Positions 1 to 8,658 of a stretch of DNA of 64,000 nt are shown piece after piece; positions within the stretch are counted from its first letter, which is position 1, and each line of letters starts with the position of its first letter. A program made the position numbers and the translations under genes. The notes beneath the pieces were generated by a model, which was not told the origin of the DNA, searched no databases, and saw nothing but the letters and a program-made list of their open reading frames with translations. Origin of the DNA: Pseudomonas sp. ANT_H4 (GTDB lineage: Bacteria; Pseudomonadota; Gammaproteobacteria; Pseudomonadales; Pseudomonadaceae); NCBI RefSeq assembly GCF_008369295.1, contig NZ_VOBG01000020.1:32291-96290 (forward strand), written 5' to 3'.

Positions 1-1
1 C

Positions 2-868
2 AAGCAAGCCCTCAACGAGCAGGTGCGGGCGGCGGTGCAAGGTAAGCGCGAACAAGGCTGGGACCTGGCCGTGCGCGTGACCTGGGAGGGCGGGGATGCC
101 CAGCGCCTGGTCGGCGAAGCGCTGGACGCTGGCTACACCCGGCTGATCGCCGGCGGCGGCGATGGCACATTGCGCGATGTCGCCCAAGCCATGGCCCAGG
201 CCAAGACTGACGCCAGCCTGGTGCTGATGCCCCTGGGCACCGCCAATGATTTCGCCCGTGCCGCCGGCGTACCGCTGGAGCCCGATCAGGCCCTGAACCT
301 GCTGGATGTCCCGGCCGTTGCCATCGACCTGGGCGAGGTCGGCGGGCAGGTTTTCCTGAACATGGCCACCGGCGGTTTTGGCAGCCAGGTCACCGCCAAT
401 ACCTCCGAAGACCTGAAAAAGGTACTGGGTGGTGCGGCCTACCTGTTTACCGGCTTGTCGCGGTTCAGCGAATTGCACGCTGCCTACGGCGAGTTACAGG
501 GCCCGGATTTCCATTGGCGGGGTGAGTTACTGGCCCTGGGTATCGGCAACGGTAGACAGGCCGGCGGTGGGCATGTGTTGTGCCCGCAAGCCATGGTCGA
601 TGATGGTTTGCTGGACATCAGTATCCTGCCGGCACCCCAGGAGGTGGTCGGTACCCTGCGCAATTTGATGACCGACGGCTGGGGCCTGGACAACCTATTT
701 GTCCGCGCGCGCCTGCCGTGGGTGGAAATCAAGGTCGCCGAAGGGTTGGATATCAACCTGGACGGCGAACCGCTCAAGGGCGACGACCTGCGTTTCGCGG
801 CATTGCCACGGGCATTGCGGGTGCACCTGCCGAAGGACTCGCCGGTGGTGTCTAGTCGTCCAGACTGA
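2..868 (+). CDS. yegS: Lipid kinase YegS-like (5' end cut by window edge)
   Basis: The reading frame is open from the first bases of the window, so the true start lies upstream; a GTG at 23 is only an internal codon. The protein shows the diacylglycerol-kinase catalytic signature GGGDGTLRDV followed by PLGTANDFA, and it ends in the beta-sandwich typical of the YegS/BmrU family. These enzymes phosphorylate lipids such as phosphatidylglycerol at the inner membrane in E. coli; the substrate here is unknown. The last 17 bases overlap the convergent response-regulator gene. Family assignment is firm, substrate is not. Confidence 0.88.
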   Translation, partial: KQALNEQVRAAVQGKREQGWDLAVRVTWEGGDAQRLVGEALDAGYTRLIAGGGDGTLRDVAQAMAQAKTDASLVLMPLGTANDFARAAGVPLEPDQALNLLDVPAVAIDLGEVGGQVFLNMATGGFGSQVTANTSEDLKKVLGGAAYLFTGLSRFSELHAAYGELQGPDFHWRGELLALGIGNGRQAGGGHVLCPQAMVDDGLLDISILPAPQEVVGTLRNLMTDGWGLDNLFVRARLPWVEIKVAEGLDINLDGEPLKGDDLRFAALPRALRVHLPKDSPVVSSRPD

Positions 869-1511
869 TGATCTGTTCACGCACGGCAAATAGCACCAGG
901 CCCGCCACATCGAAAATCTGCAAGCGCTTCATAATTTGCGAGCGGTGAGCCTCCACGGTCTTGATGCTCAAGCCCAGGCCATTGGCGATCTCTCGGGTGG
1001 ACTTGCCGCGCACGATCAGCCGCAGGATTTCCAGCTGGCGCGCGGTCAGATTGTGGCGGTGAGCCGGGGTAGAGGCCTGGGCATGGTTGCGGATCAGCGC
1101 CTGGTTGATCACCGTGTGGGCGATGGCAGGGCTCAGGTAGCGTTCGTTGTTGCGCAGGGCCAGCAGCGCATGCTCAAGCTCATTGGCGGTGGTGTCCTTG
1201 AGCAGGTAGCCGTGGGCGCCTGCCTCCAGGGCGCACATGATCAACTCCGGATCGGTGTGCATCGACAGGATCAGCACTTTGCTCTTGGGATAGGCGCGCT
1301 TGAGTTGCTGCAGGGCATCCAGCCCGCTGGTGTGCTTCATCGACAGGTCCAGCAGGACGATATCGGGCTGCAGGGCGTCGAATTTCTCCAGCACTTGCGC
1401 ACCATCATTGGCCTCGCCGATCACCGCGTAGCCGGGAATATCCAGCACCAGCGCGCGCACGCCGGCCCTGATCAACGCGTGGTCATCCACCAGGAGTAAG
1501 TTGCAGGTCAC
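852..1511 (-). CDS. NarL/LuxR-family response regulator
   Basis: This 219-residue protein has an N-terminal receiver domain with acidic residues D9-D10, phospho-acceptor Asp55 (context IVLLDLSM) and Lys105 region (LLKD). A LuxR-type helix-turn-helix follows at about residues 150-210 (LTARQLEILRLI, then STREIANGLGLSIKTVEAH). It overlaps the upstream histidine-kinase gene by four bases (ATGA), so the two are translationally coupled and form a cognate pair. The 3' end overlaps the convergent lipid-kinase gene. The regulated genes cannot be told from the sequence. Confidence 0.92.
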   Translation of the reverse strand: MTCNLLLVDDHALIRAGVRALVLDIPGYAVIGEANDGAQVLEKFDALQPDIVLLDLSMKHTSGLDALQQLKRAYPKSKVLILSMHTDPELIMCALEAGAHGYLLKDTTANELEHALLALRNNERYLSPAIAHTVINQALIRNHAQASTPAHRHNLTARQLEILRLIVRGKSTREIANGLGLSIKTVEAHRSQIMKRLQIFDVAGLVLFAVREQIISLDD

Positions 1512-2401
1512 TCTAGAACCTTATGGGGGCTGGCCCGTTCGAGGGCGCGTGGCGCCCAGGGGAAAAGCGCTTCGATCCGGGTTCCTTTGCCTGGCTGGCT
1601 ATTGACGGACAATGTGCCTCCCAGTTGATCAATCCGCTCAGACATGCCGGCCATACCCCGTTGTCCTTCCTGGCCAGGGTTGATGGCGGGCGAAAACCCC
1701 AGGCCGTCATCGCTGATAAACAGCGAAAGGCCTTGGGGCAGGCGTTGCAGGCGCACCAGCAGATTGCATGCCTGGGCGTGGCGCAGCATGTTGGTGACCG
1801 CTTCTTGGGTAATACGAAAGGCCGCGACGGCCATCTCTTCCGCAATGCCGGTCAACTGCTGCTGGCATTCCAGGCTCCAGCTCACCTTGGTATTTTCCAG
1901 GGTCTTGAGCAGGTGCGCCCGCAGGCTGGCCTCCAGGCCAAGACTGGCCAGTTGCCGGGGGTTGAGAATGGCGGAGACGTCCCGCACCTTGGTCAGGGTT
2001 TCGTTCAATGTGTTGCACAGCACCGCGCATTGGCCTTGCAACTCTTGCGGCAGGCGGCGCTTGAGCCATTCGCTTTGCAGCTTGGCGGCGGTCAATAATT
2101 GGCCGATATCGTCATGCAGCTCTCGGCTCAAGCGATGGCGTTCGTTTTTCTGGACTTGCAGCAGGCGGTCGGCCAGTTCCTGGGGCTGGAATTTTATCGA
2201 CTTGCGCGAGCGCCAGCGTTGCAGGCCGGCGGCGACCAGGGTCGCCAGGTTGAGTATCAACAGCGCTATGGGCAACGGCTCGGAGTGGGCATAGACCCAC
2301 AGGCTGACCAGCGTCGCGCAAGCGCAGAGGCCGAGTGTCATCCAGTGTGCATTGCTTCGGGACACGGACCTTGCGATGAGTGACTTGAGGCTGGCGTACA
2401 T
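1508..2401 (-). CDS. NarX-type sensor histidine kinase (HisKA_3)
   Basis: Taking the ATG at 2401 gives 297 residues with two membrane helices at about 21-37 and 43-60, a HisKA_3 dimerisation segment with phospho-acceptor His96 (LSRELHDDIGQLL), and a HATPase domain with N-box (ITQEAVTNMLRHA) and G-box (DDGLGF, GMAGMSERI). An in-frame extension to 2593 adds 64 low-complexity residues without domain features, so the shorter start is preferred. There is almost no periplasmic loop, so the signal is probably sensed in the membrane or through a partner. It is coupled to the response-regulator gene downstream. Confidence 0.87.
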   Translation of the reverse strand: MYASLKSLIARSVSRSNAHWMTLGLCACATLVSLWVYAHSEPLPIALLILNLATLVAAGLQRWRSRKSIKFQPQELADRLLQVQKNERHRLSRELHDDIGQLLTAAKLQSEWLKRRLPQELQGQCAVLCNTLNETLTKVRDVSAILNPRQLASLGLEASLRAHLLKTLENTKVSWSLECQQQLTGIAEEMAVAAFRITQEAVTNMLRHAQACNLLVRLQRLPQGLSLFISDDGLGFSPAINPGQEGQRGMAGMSERIDQLGGTLSVNSQPGKGTRIEALFPWAPRALERASPHKVLE

Positions 2402-2861
2402 AGCGGATGGAGCCAATGGATGTTCGCTGCGGGGAGACCGGTCAAGGCGGCTGACTGGGCTCTGTTTGGAAAGCGCTACCGGGTCATGATCCCGATTCAA
2501 CACCGGGTCGACAGGGTGTTGGCTTTGACGTTGGTTCGAGGTGCCTTTCAGGTTCTTGTGCATCATGAAGTTCAGCCACTTCGAGCGCGGCATAGTACCA
2601 CTAACAATTACAGTTGGTCGCCTGGAGCGGTTATCGACGACGGCCGCGAATCCAGGGGCAAACTGGGTGTTAGTCCTATTAGTCCCAGAGGGAAAAAATT
2701 GTCTTATTAAAGCTATTTTGTATCGCTATTAGCGTTGCTGGCCTATTGATAGTTATTTCAATGAACACACGCCCGCGTGCTAGTTGTCTTTGTCATTTTT
2801 GGACCGGGCGGTAGTTGGACGCGACATCCGTTGGCAGGCGCGAATGAAAGGCGAAGAACAC
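2402..2861. other. Intergenic stretch without a recognised gene
   Basis: This 460-base gap lies between the histidine-kinase start and the 3' end of the HPt-like gene. The part up to 2593 could encode an N-terminal extension of the kinase. The rest is AT-richer than the flanks (for example around 2690-2770) and probably holds the kinase promoter, but no convincing promoter, terminator or RNA gene was recognised. Confidence 0.4.
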
Positions 2862-3311
2862 TCAGGATGCGTGCGGCAGGTGCTGTCGGGATTTATAGCC
2901 AAAGTCTTTTTGCGGGATCTGTTGGGTCGCCGTCGCAATCAGCGTGGTTTGTTCGCTTTCATCCAGGCTGAGCTTGCCGGTCTTGGCATCAACCAATTCC
3001 AGTTGCCAGGCCATCAGTGTCAGGCAGTCGTGCAGTGCCGAAAGTGCTTTGTCATGCAGTTGCATCGGGCTCTGGGCGTTACTGATCAGATCCTGGATAT
3101 GACGGGAAAAATCGCTGATAGCCCCTAGCGTCATGGCGTCGGCCTTCTCAGCGAGCTTGATCAGGCTGTTTTTCATACAGTCGATGGCGTCGTTGTCGTT
3201 ACGGATCAAATGCAGGTGGCTCAAGCATTCTTCAGACTTGGCCAGCAGCATTTCAGCCTCAAGAAGGAACTCGGGAAGTGCATTTTGCCACTCTTTACCG
3301 TCGTTCATCAT
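2862..3311 (-). CDS. HPt/CheA-P1-like protein lacking the phosphorylatable His
   Basis: The protein is about 149 residues long from the ATG at 3311 (3308 and 3323 are alternative starts). The first 70 residues resemble the P1/HPt domain of CheA: FLLEAEMLLAKSEECL fits the first helix, and MKNSLIKLAEKADAMTL aligns with the helix that normally carries F-R-x-x-H-x-x-K-G. No His is present there. No kinase or receiver domain follows. If the match is right, it would be a docking or decoy protein rather than a phosphotransfer one. It sits head-to-head with cheV across a 540-base gap. Assignment rests on helical pattern only and is tentative. Confidence 0.45.
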   Translation of the reverse strand: MMNDGKEWQNALPEFLLEAEMLLAKSEECLSHLHLIRNDNDAIDCMKNSLIKLAEKADAMTLGAISDFSRHIQDLISNAQSPMQLHDKALSALHDCLTLMAWQLELVDAKTGKLSLDESEQTTLIATATQQIPQKDFGYKSRQHLPHAS

Positions 3312-3323
3312 GCAAGTCTCCAC

Positions 3324-3786
3324 AACATACGGCCAGACGATGAGAAATCGTACCGAGGGAATGGCGTCAAGCTACCGCTGAAATATGACCAAAGTCTGTA
3401 GTTCGTTTCTAATTTTGCCGTAGTGCTTTTATCTAAATGATGGCCGTGGTGGCCAGTGTCCCTGTTTGTGGCGATATTCAGGGTCATTCGCTCAACTTCG
3501 GTTGCCAAGACATAAGTGCCTGGCAGGTCCGTGAGACGTGGGCTTGCGATAGCAAACAAAAGCCTGACTCCATTCATGCAATGAGAATGGCGTCACATTA
3601 ATGGCTATTGGATATCGCGAATATCAGGTTGGACCTGATTGCAGCTAGGGGAATCCCTTATATGACGGAACTTCGCGGCGATTTGAGGGTCGCGCGACGT
3701 TGTTTGACTGCCCAGAGGAAAGGCAGGATCAGTAAAGCATGATGTCAGTGTGACATCAATGCGTTTGCGTGGCATTTTATCGGGGG
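3324..3786. other. Intergenic region between HPt-like gene and cheV promoter
   Basis: About 460 bases without a credible coding frame; short minus-strand frames at 3308-3577 and 3605-3790 show no domain and poor ribosome binding sites. The region must contain the promoter of the HPt-like gene on the minus strand, but no clear -35/-10 pair was identified there. Confidence 0.4.
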
Positions 3787-3813
3787 TCAAGGTCCGGCGT
3801 TTACCGCCGATAA
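3787..3813 (+). promoter_or_regulatory. FliA (sigma-28) promoter of cheV
   Basis: TCAAG at 3787-3791 and GCCGATAA at 3806-3813 match the Pseudomonas FliA consensus, with 11 bases between the TCAAGGTC octamer and the -10 octamer. It lies about 50 bases before the cheV start. FliA drives late flagellar and chemotaxis genes, which fits cheV. Confidence 0.82.
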
Positions 3814-3861
3814 CTTCATTCAGTAAGCAGAAAATCCTTCAGCGCAACCTAGGAGTCTTTA

Positions 3862-4797
3862 ATGGCCGGCATTCTCGACACGGTAGATCAACGCACGCAA
3901 TTGGTGGGTGAGAATCGCCTGGAGATCCTTATGTTTCGCCTGGCCGGGCGGCAGTTGTTCGCGATCAACGTGTTCAAGGTGCAGGAAGTGCTCCAGTTGC
4001 CCAAGCTGACCTTGATGCCCCAGCGCCATCCCTTTGTCTGCGGCGTCGTCAACCTGCGCGGCCAGACCCTGCCGGTGATTGACCTGTCCCAAGCCATCGG
4101 CATGCGCCCCCTGGTGCCGGGCCCCAACAGCACCATCATCGTCACCGAGTACAACCGTTCGGTACAGGCGTTCCTGGTGGGCGGTGTGGACCGCATCGTC
4201 AACATGAACTGGGAAGCCATCCTGCCACCACCGGCCAGCGCTGGGCGCGAGCATTACCTGACCGCTATCAGCAAGGTCGATGACCAGTTGGTGGAAATCA
4301 TCGACGTCGAAAAAGTCCTGGCGGAGATCGTGCCTTACAACGCCAAGGTCTCCCGGGAGAAGCTGCAGGACCCGGTTCTGGAGCGGGCCCGCGGCCGCGA
4401 AGTGCTGCTGGTGGACGATTCCAACGTGGCCCTGTCGCAACTGCGTGACACCTTGGGGCAGTTGGGAGTGAAGATGCACATCGCCAGCGACGGCCTCAAG
4501 GCCCTGAAAATGCTCAAGGGCTGGGCGGACAGCGGCCAGGTGATGACCGACAAGCTGCTGATGATCTTCACCGACGCCGAAATGCCCGAGATGGACGGCT
4601 ACCGCCTGACCACCGAGATTCGCAACGACCCGCGCCTGCGCAGTCTGTATGTGGTGTTGCACACCTCTTTGTCCGGCAGCTTCAACGATTCAATGGTGAA
4701 GAAGGTCGGCTGCGACAACTTCCTCTCCAAATTCCAGCCGGACAAACTGGTGGACGTGGTTCGCCAGCGCCTGATGCTCGATGAAGTGCCAGCCTGA
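3862..4797 (+). CDS. cheV: Chemotaxis coupling protein CheV
   Basis: The 311-residue protein carries a CheW-like domain (about residues 15-160, with FAINVFKVQEVL and CGVVNLRGQTLPVIDL) followed by a receiver domain (about 175-300) with acidic pocket VDD, phospho-acceptor Asp238 in IFTDAEMPEMDG, and the conserved Lys in FLSKF. This CheW-REC fusion defines CheV, which couples chemoreceptors to CheA and is thought to tune adaptation through its own phosphorylation. An AGGAG ribosome binding site precedes the ATG, and a FliA-type promoter lies upstream. No other che gene is nearby, so it is a stand-alone flagellar-regulon gene. Confidence 0.95.
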   Translation: MAGILDTVDQRTQLVGENRLEILMFRLAGRQLFAINVFKVQEVLQLPKLTLMPQRHPFVCGVVNLRGQTLPVIDLSQAIGMRPLVPGPNSTIIVTEYNRSVQAFLVGGVDRIVNMNWEAILPPPASAGREHYLTAISKVDDQLVEIIDVEKVLAEIVPYNAKVSREKLQDPVLERARGREVLLVDDSNVALSQLRDTLGQLGVKMHIASDGLKALKMLKGWADSGQVMTDKLLMIFTDAEMPEMDGYRLTTEIRNDPRLRSLYVVLHTSLSGSFNDSMVKKVGCDNFLSKFQPDKLVDVVRQRLMLDEVPA

Positions 4798-4812
4798 CCT
4801 TTGATTCCCGGG

Positions 4813-4838
4813 CCACCCTCGTATAGGGTGACGTTTTT
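4813..4838 (+). terminator. Probable rho-independent terminator after cheV
   Basis: A six-pair stem CACCCT/AGGGTG with a five-base loop is followed closely by ACGTTTTT. The stem is short, so termination may be partial. Confidence 0.5.
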
Positions 4839-4859
4839 GCCCATCAGGAAAGTAGGCTC

Positions 4860-5666
4860 ATGCTGCGTCTCAGCGCGTTGTATCGGTACCCATTAAAGTC
4901 CGGCAAGGGTGAAACCTTGCCCCATATCAGCCTGGATAAACTCGGGCTGGAAGGGGATCGACGCTGGATGCTGGTGGATGAAGCCAGCGGGCGCTTCCTG
5001 ACCCAGCGGGCTGTCGCGCAGATGAGCCAGTTATCGGCCTTGTGGAACGGGCAGGGCGGGCTGACCTTGAGCGCGGCGGGTTCCCCTACTCTGGAAGTAG
5101 CGCTGCCTGGCGCTGACGCGCAACTGCGCGGCGTCACTATCTGGCGCGACACGCTGCGTGTGCCGGATGCTGGCGCCGAGGCGGCCGCGTGGGTCAGTGA
5201 CTTTATCGGCAAACCCACGCGCCTGGTTCAGGTGCCGCTGGAACGTGCGCGGACCACGGCAGCCGGTTATGGCAAGGATGATGACCAGGTGGCGTTCGCC
5301 GATGGCTTCCCGCTGTTGCTGATCGGCCAGGCATCCCTGGACGACCTGTCGCAACGGATCGGCCGGCCGATGGAGATGCTGCGTTTTCGCCCCAACCTGG
5401 TGATTGAAGGCAGCGAGCCCTTCGCCGAAGACGGCTGGAAGCGGGTGCGTATTGGCGATGTGGAGTTTCGCGTGGTCAAGTCCTGCTCGCGCTGCATCCT
5501 TACCACCATCGACCCTCAGACCGGTGAGCGCAGTGCCGACCGCGAACCTTTGGCCACGCTCAAGACTTACCGCGAGCAGGAGGGCGACATCATGTTCGGC
5601 CAGAACCTGGTCAACGACGGCGCTGGTCGCCTGGAAGTCGGCATGCCGGTGACGATTCTGGAGTAA
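4860..5666 (+). CDS. MOSC-domain protein, YcbX/mARC-like
   Basis: The 268-residue protein has an N-terminal MOSC beta-barrel domain (about 1-115, opening LSALYRYPLKSGKGE) and a MOSC domain (about 120-265). VKSCSRCILTTIDPQTG carries the Cys that ligates molybdenum cofactor in YcbX and mARC. These proteins reduce N-hydroxylated bases and related N-oxides. Unlike E. coli YcbX it has no C-terminal 2Fe-2S ferredoxin domain, so electrons must come from a separate partner. It is followed at once by a strong bidirectional terminator, so it is monocistronic or the end of a unit. Confidence 0.85.
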   Translation: MLRLSALYRYPLKSGKGETLPHISLDKLGLEGDRRWMLVDEASGRFLTQRAVAQMSQLSALWNGQGGLTLSAAGSPTLEVALPGADAQLRGVTIWRDTLRVPDAGAEAAAWVSDFIGKPTRLVQVPLERARTTAAGYGKDDDQVAFADGFPLLLIGQASLDDLSQRIGRPMEMLRFRPNLVIEGSEPFAEDGWKRVRIGDVEFRVVKSCSRCILTTIDPQTGERSADREPLATLKTYREQEGDIMFGQNLVNDGAGRLEVGMPVTILE

Positions 5667-5680
5667 CAGGCGCCGGAATG

Positions 5681-5716
5681 AAAAATGCCCGTCTCTCACG
5701 AGACGGGCATTTTTTT
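5681..5716. terminator. Bidirectional rho-independent terminator
   Basis: A ten-base stem (ATGCCCGTCT with flanking C/G pairs) closes over a TCAC loop and has A5 on one side and T7 on the other, so it can end both the MOSC gene and the convergent ppnP gene. Confidence 0.92.
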
Positions 5717-5734
5717 GAACGTTGGCTTTGTGTT

Positions 5735-6019
5735 TTAACCGCGGTATTCACACAGGTAAGCGGTGTCCACTTCGACTTTAAGCTGGAACTTGCTGTTGGC
5801 CGGTATATGGAACTGGCTGCCGGCGGCGAAAGTTTCCCAGTTGCTGCTGTCCGGCAGCTTGACGCTCAGCGCGCCCGACACCACGTGCATGATTTCCCGC
5901 TGGGCGGTGCCGAATTCGTATTCGCCCGCAGCCATAACGCCTATGGTTGCCGGACCTTCTGCGGTGCCGAAAGCGATCGACTTGACGGTTCCGTCGAAGT
6001 ACTCGTTGACTTTAAACAT
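5735..6019 (-). CDS. ppnP: Pyrimidine/purine nucleoside phosphorylase PpnP
   Basis: The 94-residue single-domain protein matches the YaiE/DUF1255 cupin family at full length, with the conserved opening MFKVNEYFDG, a central EFGTAQREIMHVVSG and the end LCEYRG. PpnP phosphorolyses several nucleosides to base and ribose-1-phosphate and acts in cytosolic salvage. It stands alone between a bidirectional terminator and the exonuclease gene on the same strand. Confidence 0.93.
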   Translation of the reverse strand: MFKVNEYFDGTVKSIAFGTAEGPATIGVMAAGEYEFGTAQREIMHVVSGALSVKLPDSSNWETFAAGSQFHIPANSKFQLKVEVDTAYLCEYRG

Positions 6020-6066
6020 GGGCGAATCCTCGAAAAAGGGTCAAGAAAGGTCGGCCAGTATGCCTT

Positions 6067-6609
6067 CTACACGGGCAAAATCAACGGCAGCAGGCGCGCC
6101 GTATTGCGCGCATCTTCCAGTGCCCGGTGTTGTTGGCCATTGAACTGCATGCCCGCCAGTTGCAACGCGCCGTTGAGCCCCAGCGGCTTGTCCAGGCGTC
6201 GGGCCTTGGCGAAGTGCTGCTTGAGGTTCACATGGGGCGTGTGCTCCAAGGCACTGCTCAGACCCTGCTGTTGCCAGGCCAGTTGCAGTTGCTGGCGATC
6301 ATAGTCGCCCCAGCTGGCCCAACCTTCCAGGCGCGCCTGATGCTGGCCCAGCCAGCGTTCGAACAGCGGCCAGACCTCGCTCAAGGGCGCGGCGCCATCG
6401 ATATTGGCCTGGCTGATGTGGGTCAGCTTGCGGCAGAACGGCGTCAATAAAGGCCGACGTTGCGGGCGCACGAAACGCTGGAAGTGATCCAGTTCGCGGC
6501 CCTGGCGGTTGACCAGGCTCACGCCGATTTCGATGATTTCCATCTCCGTCACGGGCCAGCCGCCTTCATCCGTTGTGGCTTCAAGATCAATAATCAGCCA
6601 ATGAGGCAT
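6067..6609 (-). CDS. DEDDh-family 3'-5' exonuclease
   Basis: Starting at the ATG at 6609 gives 180 residues that open with MPHWLIIDLEATTDEGG, the exoI motif DxE of DnaQ-like exonucleases. Later come the exoII region (GWASWGDYDRQQ) and the DEDDh-type exoIII motif HRALEDARNTARLL. The longer frame to 6831 adds residues without domain features and is rejected. The closest type is the ERI-1/KapD inhibitor-like branch, often acting on RNA 3' ends; the actual substrate is unknown. It is followed downstream by ppnP on the same strand, 48 bases away. Confidence 0.85.
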   Translation of the reverse strand: MPHWLIIDLEATTDEGGWPVTEMEIIEIGVSLVNRQGRELDHFQRFVRPQRRPLLTPFCRKLTHISQANIDGAAPLSEVWPLFERWLGQHQARLEGWASWGDYDRQQLQLAWQQQGLSSALEHTPHVNLKQHFAKARRLDKPLGLNGALQLAGMQFNGQQHRALEDARNTARLLPLILPV

Positions 6610-6680
6610 CGCAGATTCCCGTACTCTTCCCGTCCTGATGGGGATAGAGCGTAGCCAAGCCTGGTAGTTCCGCCCAGCGG

Positions 6681-8636
6681 TTACTCGATCTCCAGTAAAA
6701 CCTGGCGATTGCGCACCTGATCGCCGGCCGATACCTGAATTCGCTTGATCACACCGTCGATGCCGGCTTTGAGTGGGTGTTCCATTTTCATTGCTTCGAG
6801 CACCAGCAACAGTTGGCCTTTGCTCACCCAATCACCTTCGTGTACCTGCACCTCGACGATGGCGCCATCCATCGGCGCCTTCACCGTGCCGCTGCTTGCC
6901 GGGGCTTCACGGCTGGCAACGGTTTGGGTGCGGTTGCTTACACACAGGCTGCCAGTTGCGCCAGACAACCACAGTTGCGTGCCGTCCAGATGGTAGGCGA
7001 TGCGCCGGCGGATGCCATTGAGCGACACAGTGGCCCATCGTCCGTCGCTGCTCAGGTCGCGTATTTCGATGGCCTGCTGATCGACTTCTACCTGCAGCAA
7101 ATTGTCCGCCAGTACGCTGAGGCTAACCGGCCGGACTTCATCCTGTACGGCCAGGCGGTAGGCCCAGGGCACGCTTGCGTTGTTGCGCCAACTCGATAGC
7201 TCGTTGCGATGGGCGCTGGCGCTGTGCTGATACAACAGCGCGGCAGCCAGGCCCAGTTCCTCACCGGTTGCCGTGGGCGGTGTCAGGCTGGGGTCATGGC
7301 TGAAATGTTCGGGGATAAAACCGGTACTGAAGTCACCGGCTACAAACTGTGGGTGCTTGAGCAGGTTGGCCAACAGCCGCTGATTGCTGGCAACCCCTAG
7401 CAGTACGCAATCTTCCACCGCGCGCAGCAGCTTGCGCCGCGCTTCTTCGCGGGTGGCGCCGTGGGCAATGATCTTGCCCAGCATTGGGTCGTAGAACGGG
7501 CTGATCTGCTGGCCCTCACGCAAGCCATGATCAATCCGCACACCGGCTGCCGGTTCCCAACGCAGCACATCGCCGGTCTGCGGTAGAAAGTCCTGGGCCG
7601 GGTCTTCGGCATACAGGCGCACTTCCATGGCATGGCCGGTCAGAGTGACTTGGTCCTGGCGCAAGGGCAGGGGCTGGCCAGCGGCGATTTTTAATTGCCA
7701 ATCCACCAGGTCCAGGCCGGTGATCAGTTCGGTCACCGGGTGCTCCACTTGCAGGCGGGTGTTCATTTCCAGGAAGTAAAACTGCCCGCTTTTGTCCAGC
7801 AGGAACTCGACGGTGCCGGCGCCGACATAATTCACCGCGCGCCCTGCCTTGAGCGCCGCTTCGCCCATGGCCTGGCGCAACTTGACGGTCATGACCGGGC
7901 AGGGCGCTTCTTCGATGACTTTCTGGTGACGGCGCTGGATCGAACAATCACGCTCGCCCAGATAGATCAGGTTGCCCGAGGTATCGCCGAACAACTGGAC
8001 CTCGACATGGCGCGGCTCGATCAACGCCTGTTCCAGAATCAGCTCGGCGCTGCCAAAGGCATTTAGGGCTTCGGAACGTGCGGTGCGCAGTTGCTCCAAC
8101 AAGTGGTCGGCGCTGTGCACCAGGCGCATGCCGCGTCCGCCACCGCCGGCGCTGGCCTTGATCATCAGCGGGTAGCCGATGCGATCTGCCTCGCGTTGCA
8201 GTGTGAGGTCATCCTGCTCGGCCCCTTGGTAACCGGCGATGCACGGTACACCGGCGGCCAGCATGGCGATTTTCGACAGGCGCTTGCTGCCCATCAGTTC
8301 GATGGCTTCGGCGCTGGGGCCGATGAAGATCAGGCCGGCATTCAGGCAGGCGCTGGCGAACTCGGGGTTTTCCGAGAGGAAGCCGTAGCCGGGGTGGATC
8401 GCGTCGGCGCCTGTGCGGTGTGCAGCGTCGAGGATGGCGGGGATGTTCAGGTAGGAGTGTTGCACCGGGGGCGGGCCGATATTGACGGCTTCGTCGGCCA
8501 TCTGGACGTGCAGGGCGTTGGCGTCGGCGTCGCTGTAGATCGCGACGGTGCGGTAGCCCAGGGATTGGGCGGTGCGCTGGATGCGGCAGGCGATTTCGCC
8601 GCGGTTGGCGATGAGAATTTTGGTGAATTTTGGCAT
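6681..8636 (-). CDS. atuF: Geranyl-CoA carboxylase biotin-containing alpha subunit AtuF
   Basis: The 651-residue protein has biotin carboxylase N-terminal, ATP-grasp and C-terminal domains (about residues 4-450; start KILIANRGEIACRI, glycine loop SAGGGGRGMR, MNTRLQVEHPVTE) and a C-terminal biotinyl domain with the attachment Lys617 in EAMKMEHP. With AtuC it carboxylates cis-geranyl-CoA in citronellol/geraniol breakdown; the methylcrotonyl-CoA carboxylase alpha subunit is the close relative, and only the atu context decides. It is the last atu gene here and is separated from atuE by a 609-bp repeat element, so it may be less well expressed or have its own promoter. Confidence 0.9.
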   Translation of the reverse strand: MPKFTKILIANRGEIACRIQRTAQSLGYRTVAIYSDADANALHVQMADEAVNIGPPPVQHSYLNIPAILDAAHRTGADAIHPGYGFLSENPEFASACLNAGLIFIGPSAEAIELMGSKRLSKIAMLAAGVPCIAGYQGAEQDDLTLQREADRIGYPLMIKASAGGGGRGMRLVHSADHLLEQLRTARSEALNAFGSAELILEQALIEPRHVEVQLFGDTSGNLIYLGERDCSIQRRHQKVIEEAPCPVMTVKLRQAMGEAALKAGRAVNYVGAGTVEFLLDKSGQFYFLEMNTRLQVEHPVTELITGLDLVDWQLKIAAGQPLPLRQDQVTLTGHAMEVRLYAEDPAQDFLPQTGDVLRWEPAAGVRIDHGLREGQQISPFYDPMLGKIIAHGATREEARRKLLRAVEDCVLLGVASNQRLLANLLKHPQFVAGDFSTGFIPEHFSHDPSLTPPTATGEELGLAAALLYQHSASAHRNELSSWRNNASVPWAYRLAVQDEVRPVSLSVLADNLLQVEVDQQAIEIRDLSSDGRWATVSLNGIRRRIAYHLDGTQLWLSGATGSLCVSNRTQTVASREAPASSGTVKAPMDGAIVEVQVHEGDWVSKGQLLLVLEAMKMEHPLKAGIDGVIKRIQVSAGDQVRNRQVLLEIE

Positions 8637-8658
8637 GAGGGGGCCCCTGATTTATTGA

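Noticed and set aside
1523..2098. Plus-strand frame opposite the NarX-type kinase gene
   Set aside because: No domain signal, and the minus-strand kinase has complete conserved motifs in the same region.
3605..3790. 61-residue minus-strand frame upstream of cheV
   Set aside because: No ribosome binding site or recognisable features, and it would run over the FliA promoter.
3859..4662. 267-residue minus-strand frame opposite cheV
   Set aside because: Histidine/glutamine-rich antisense shadow of cheV without any domain.
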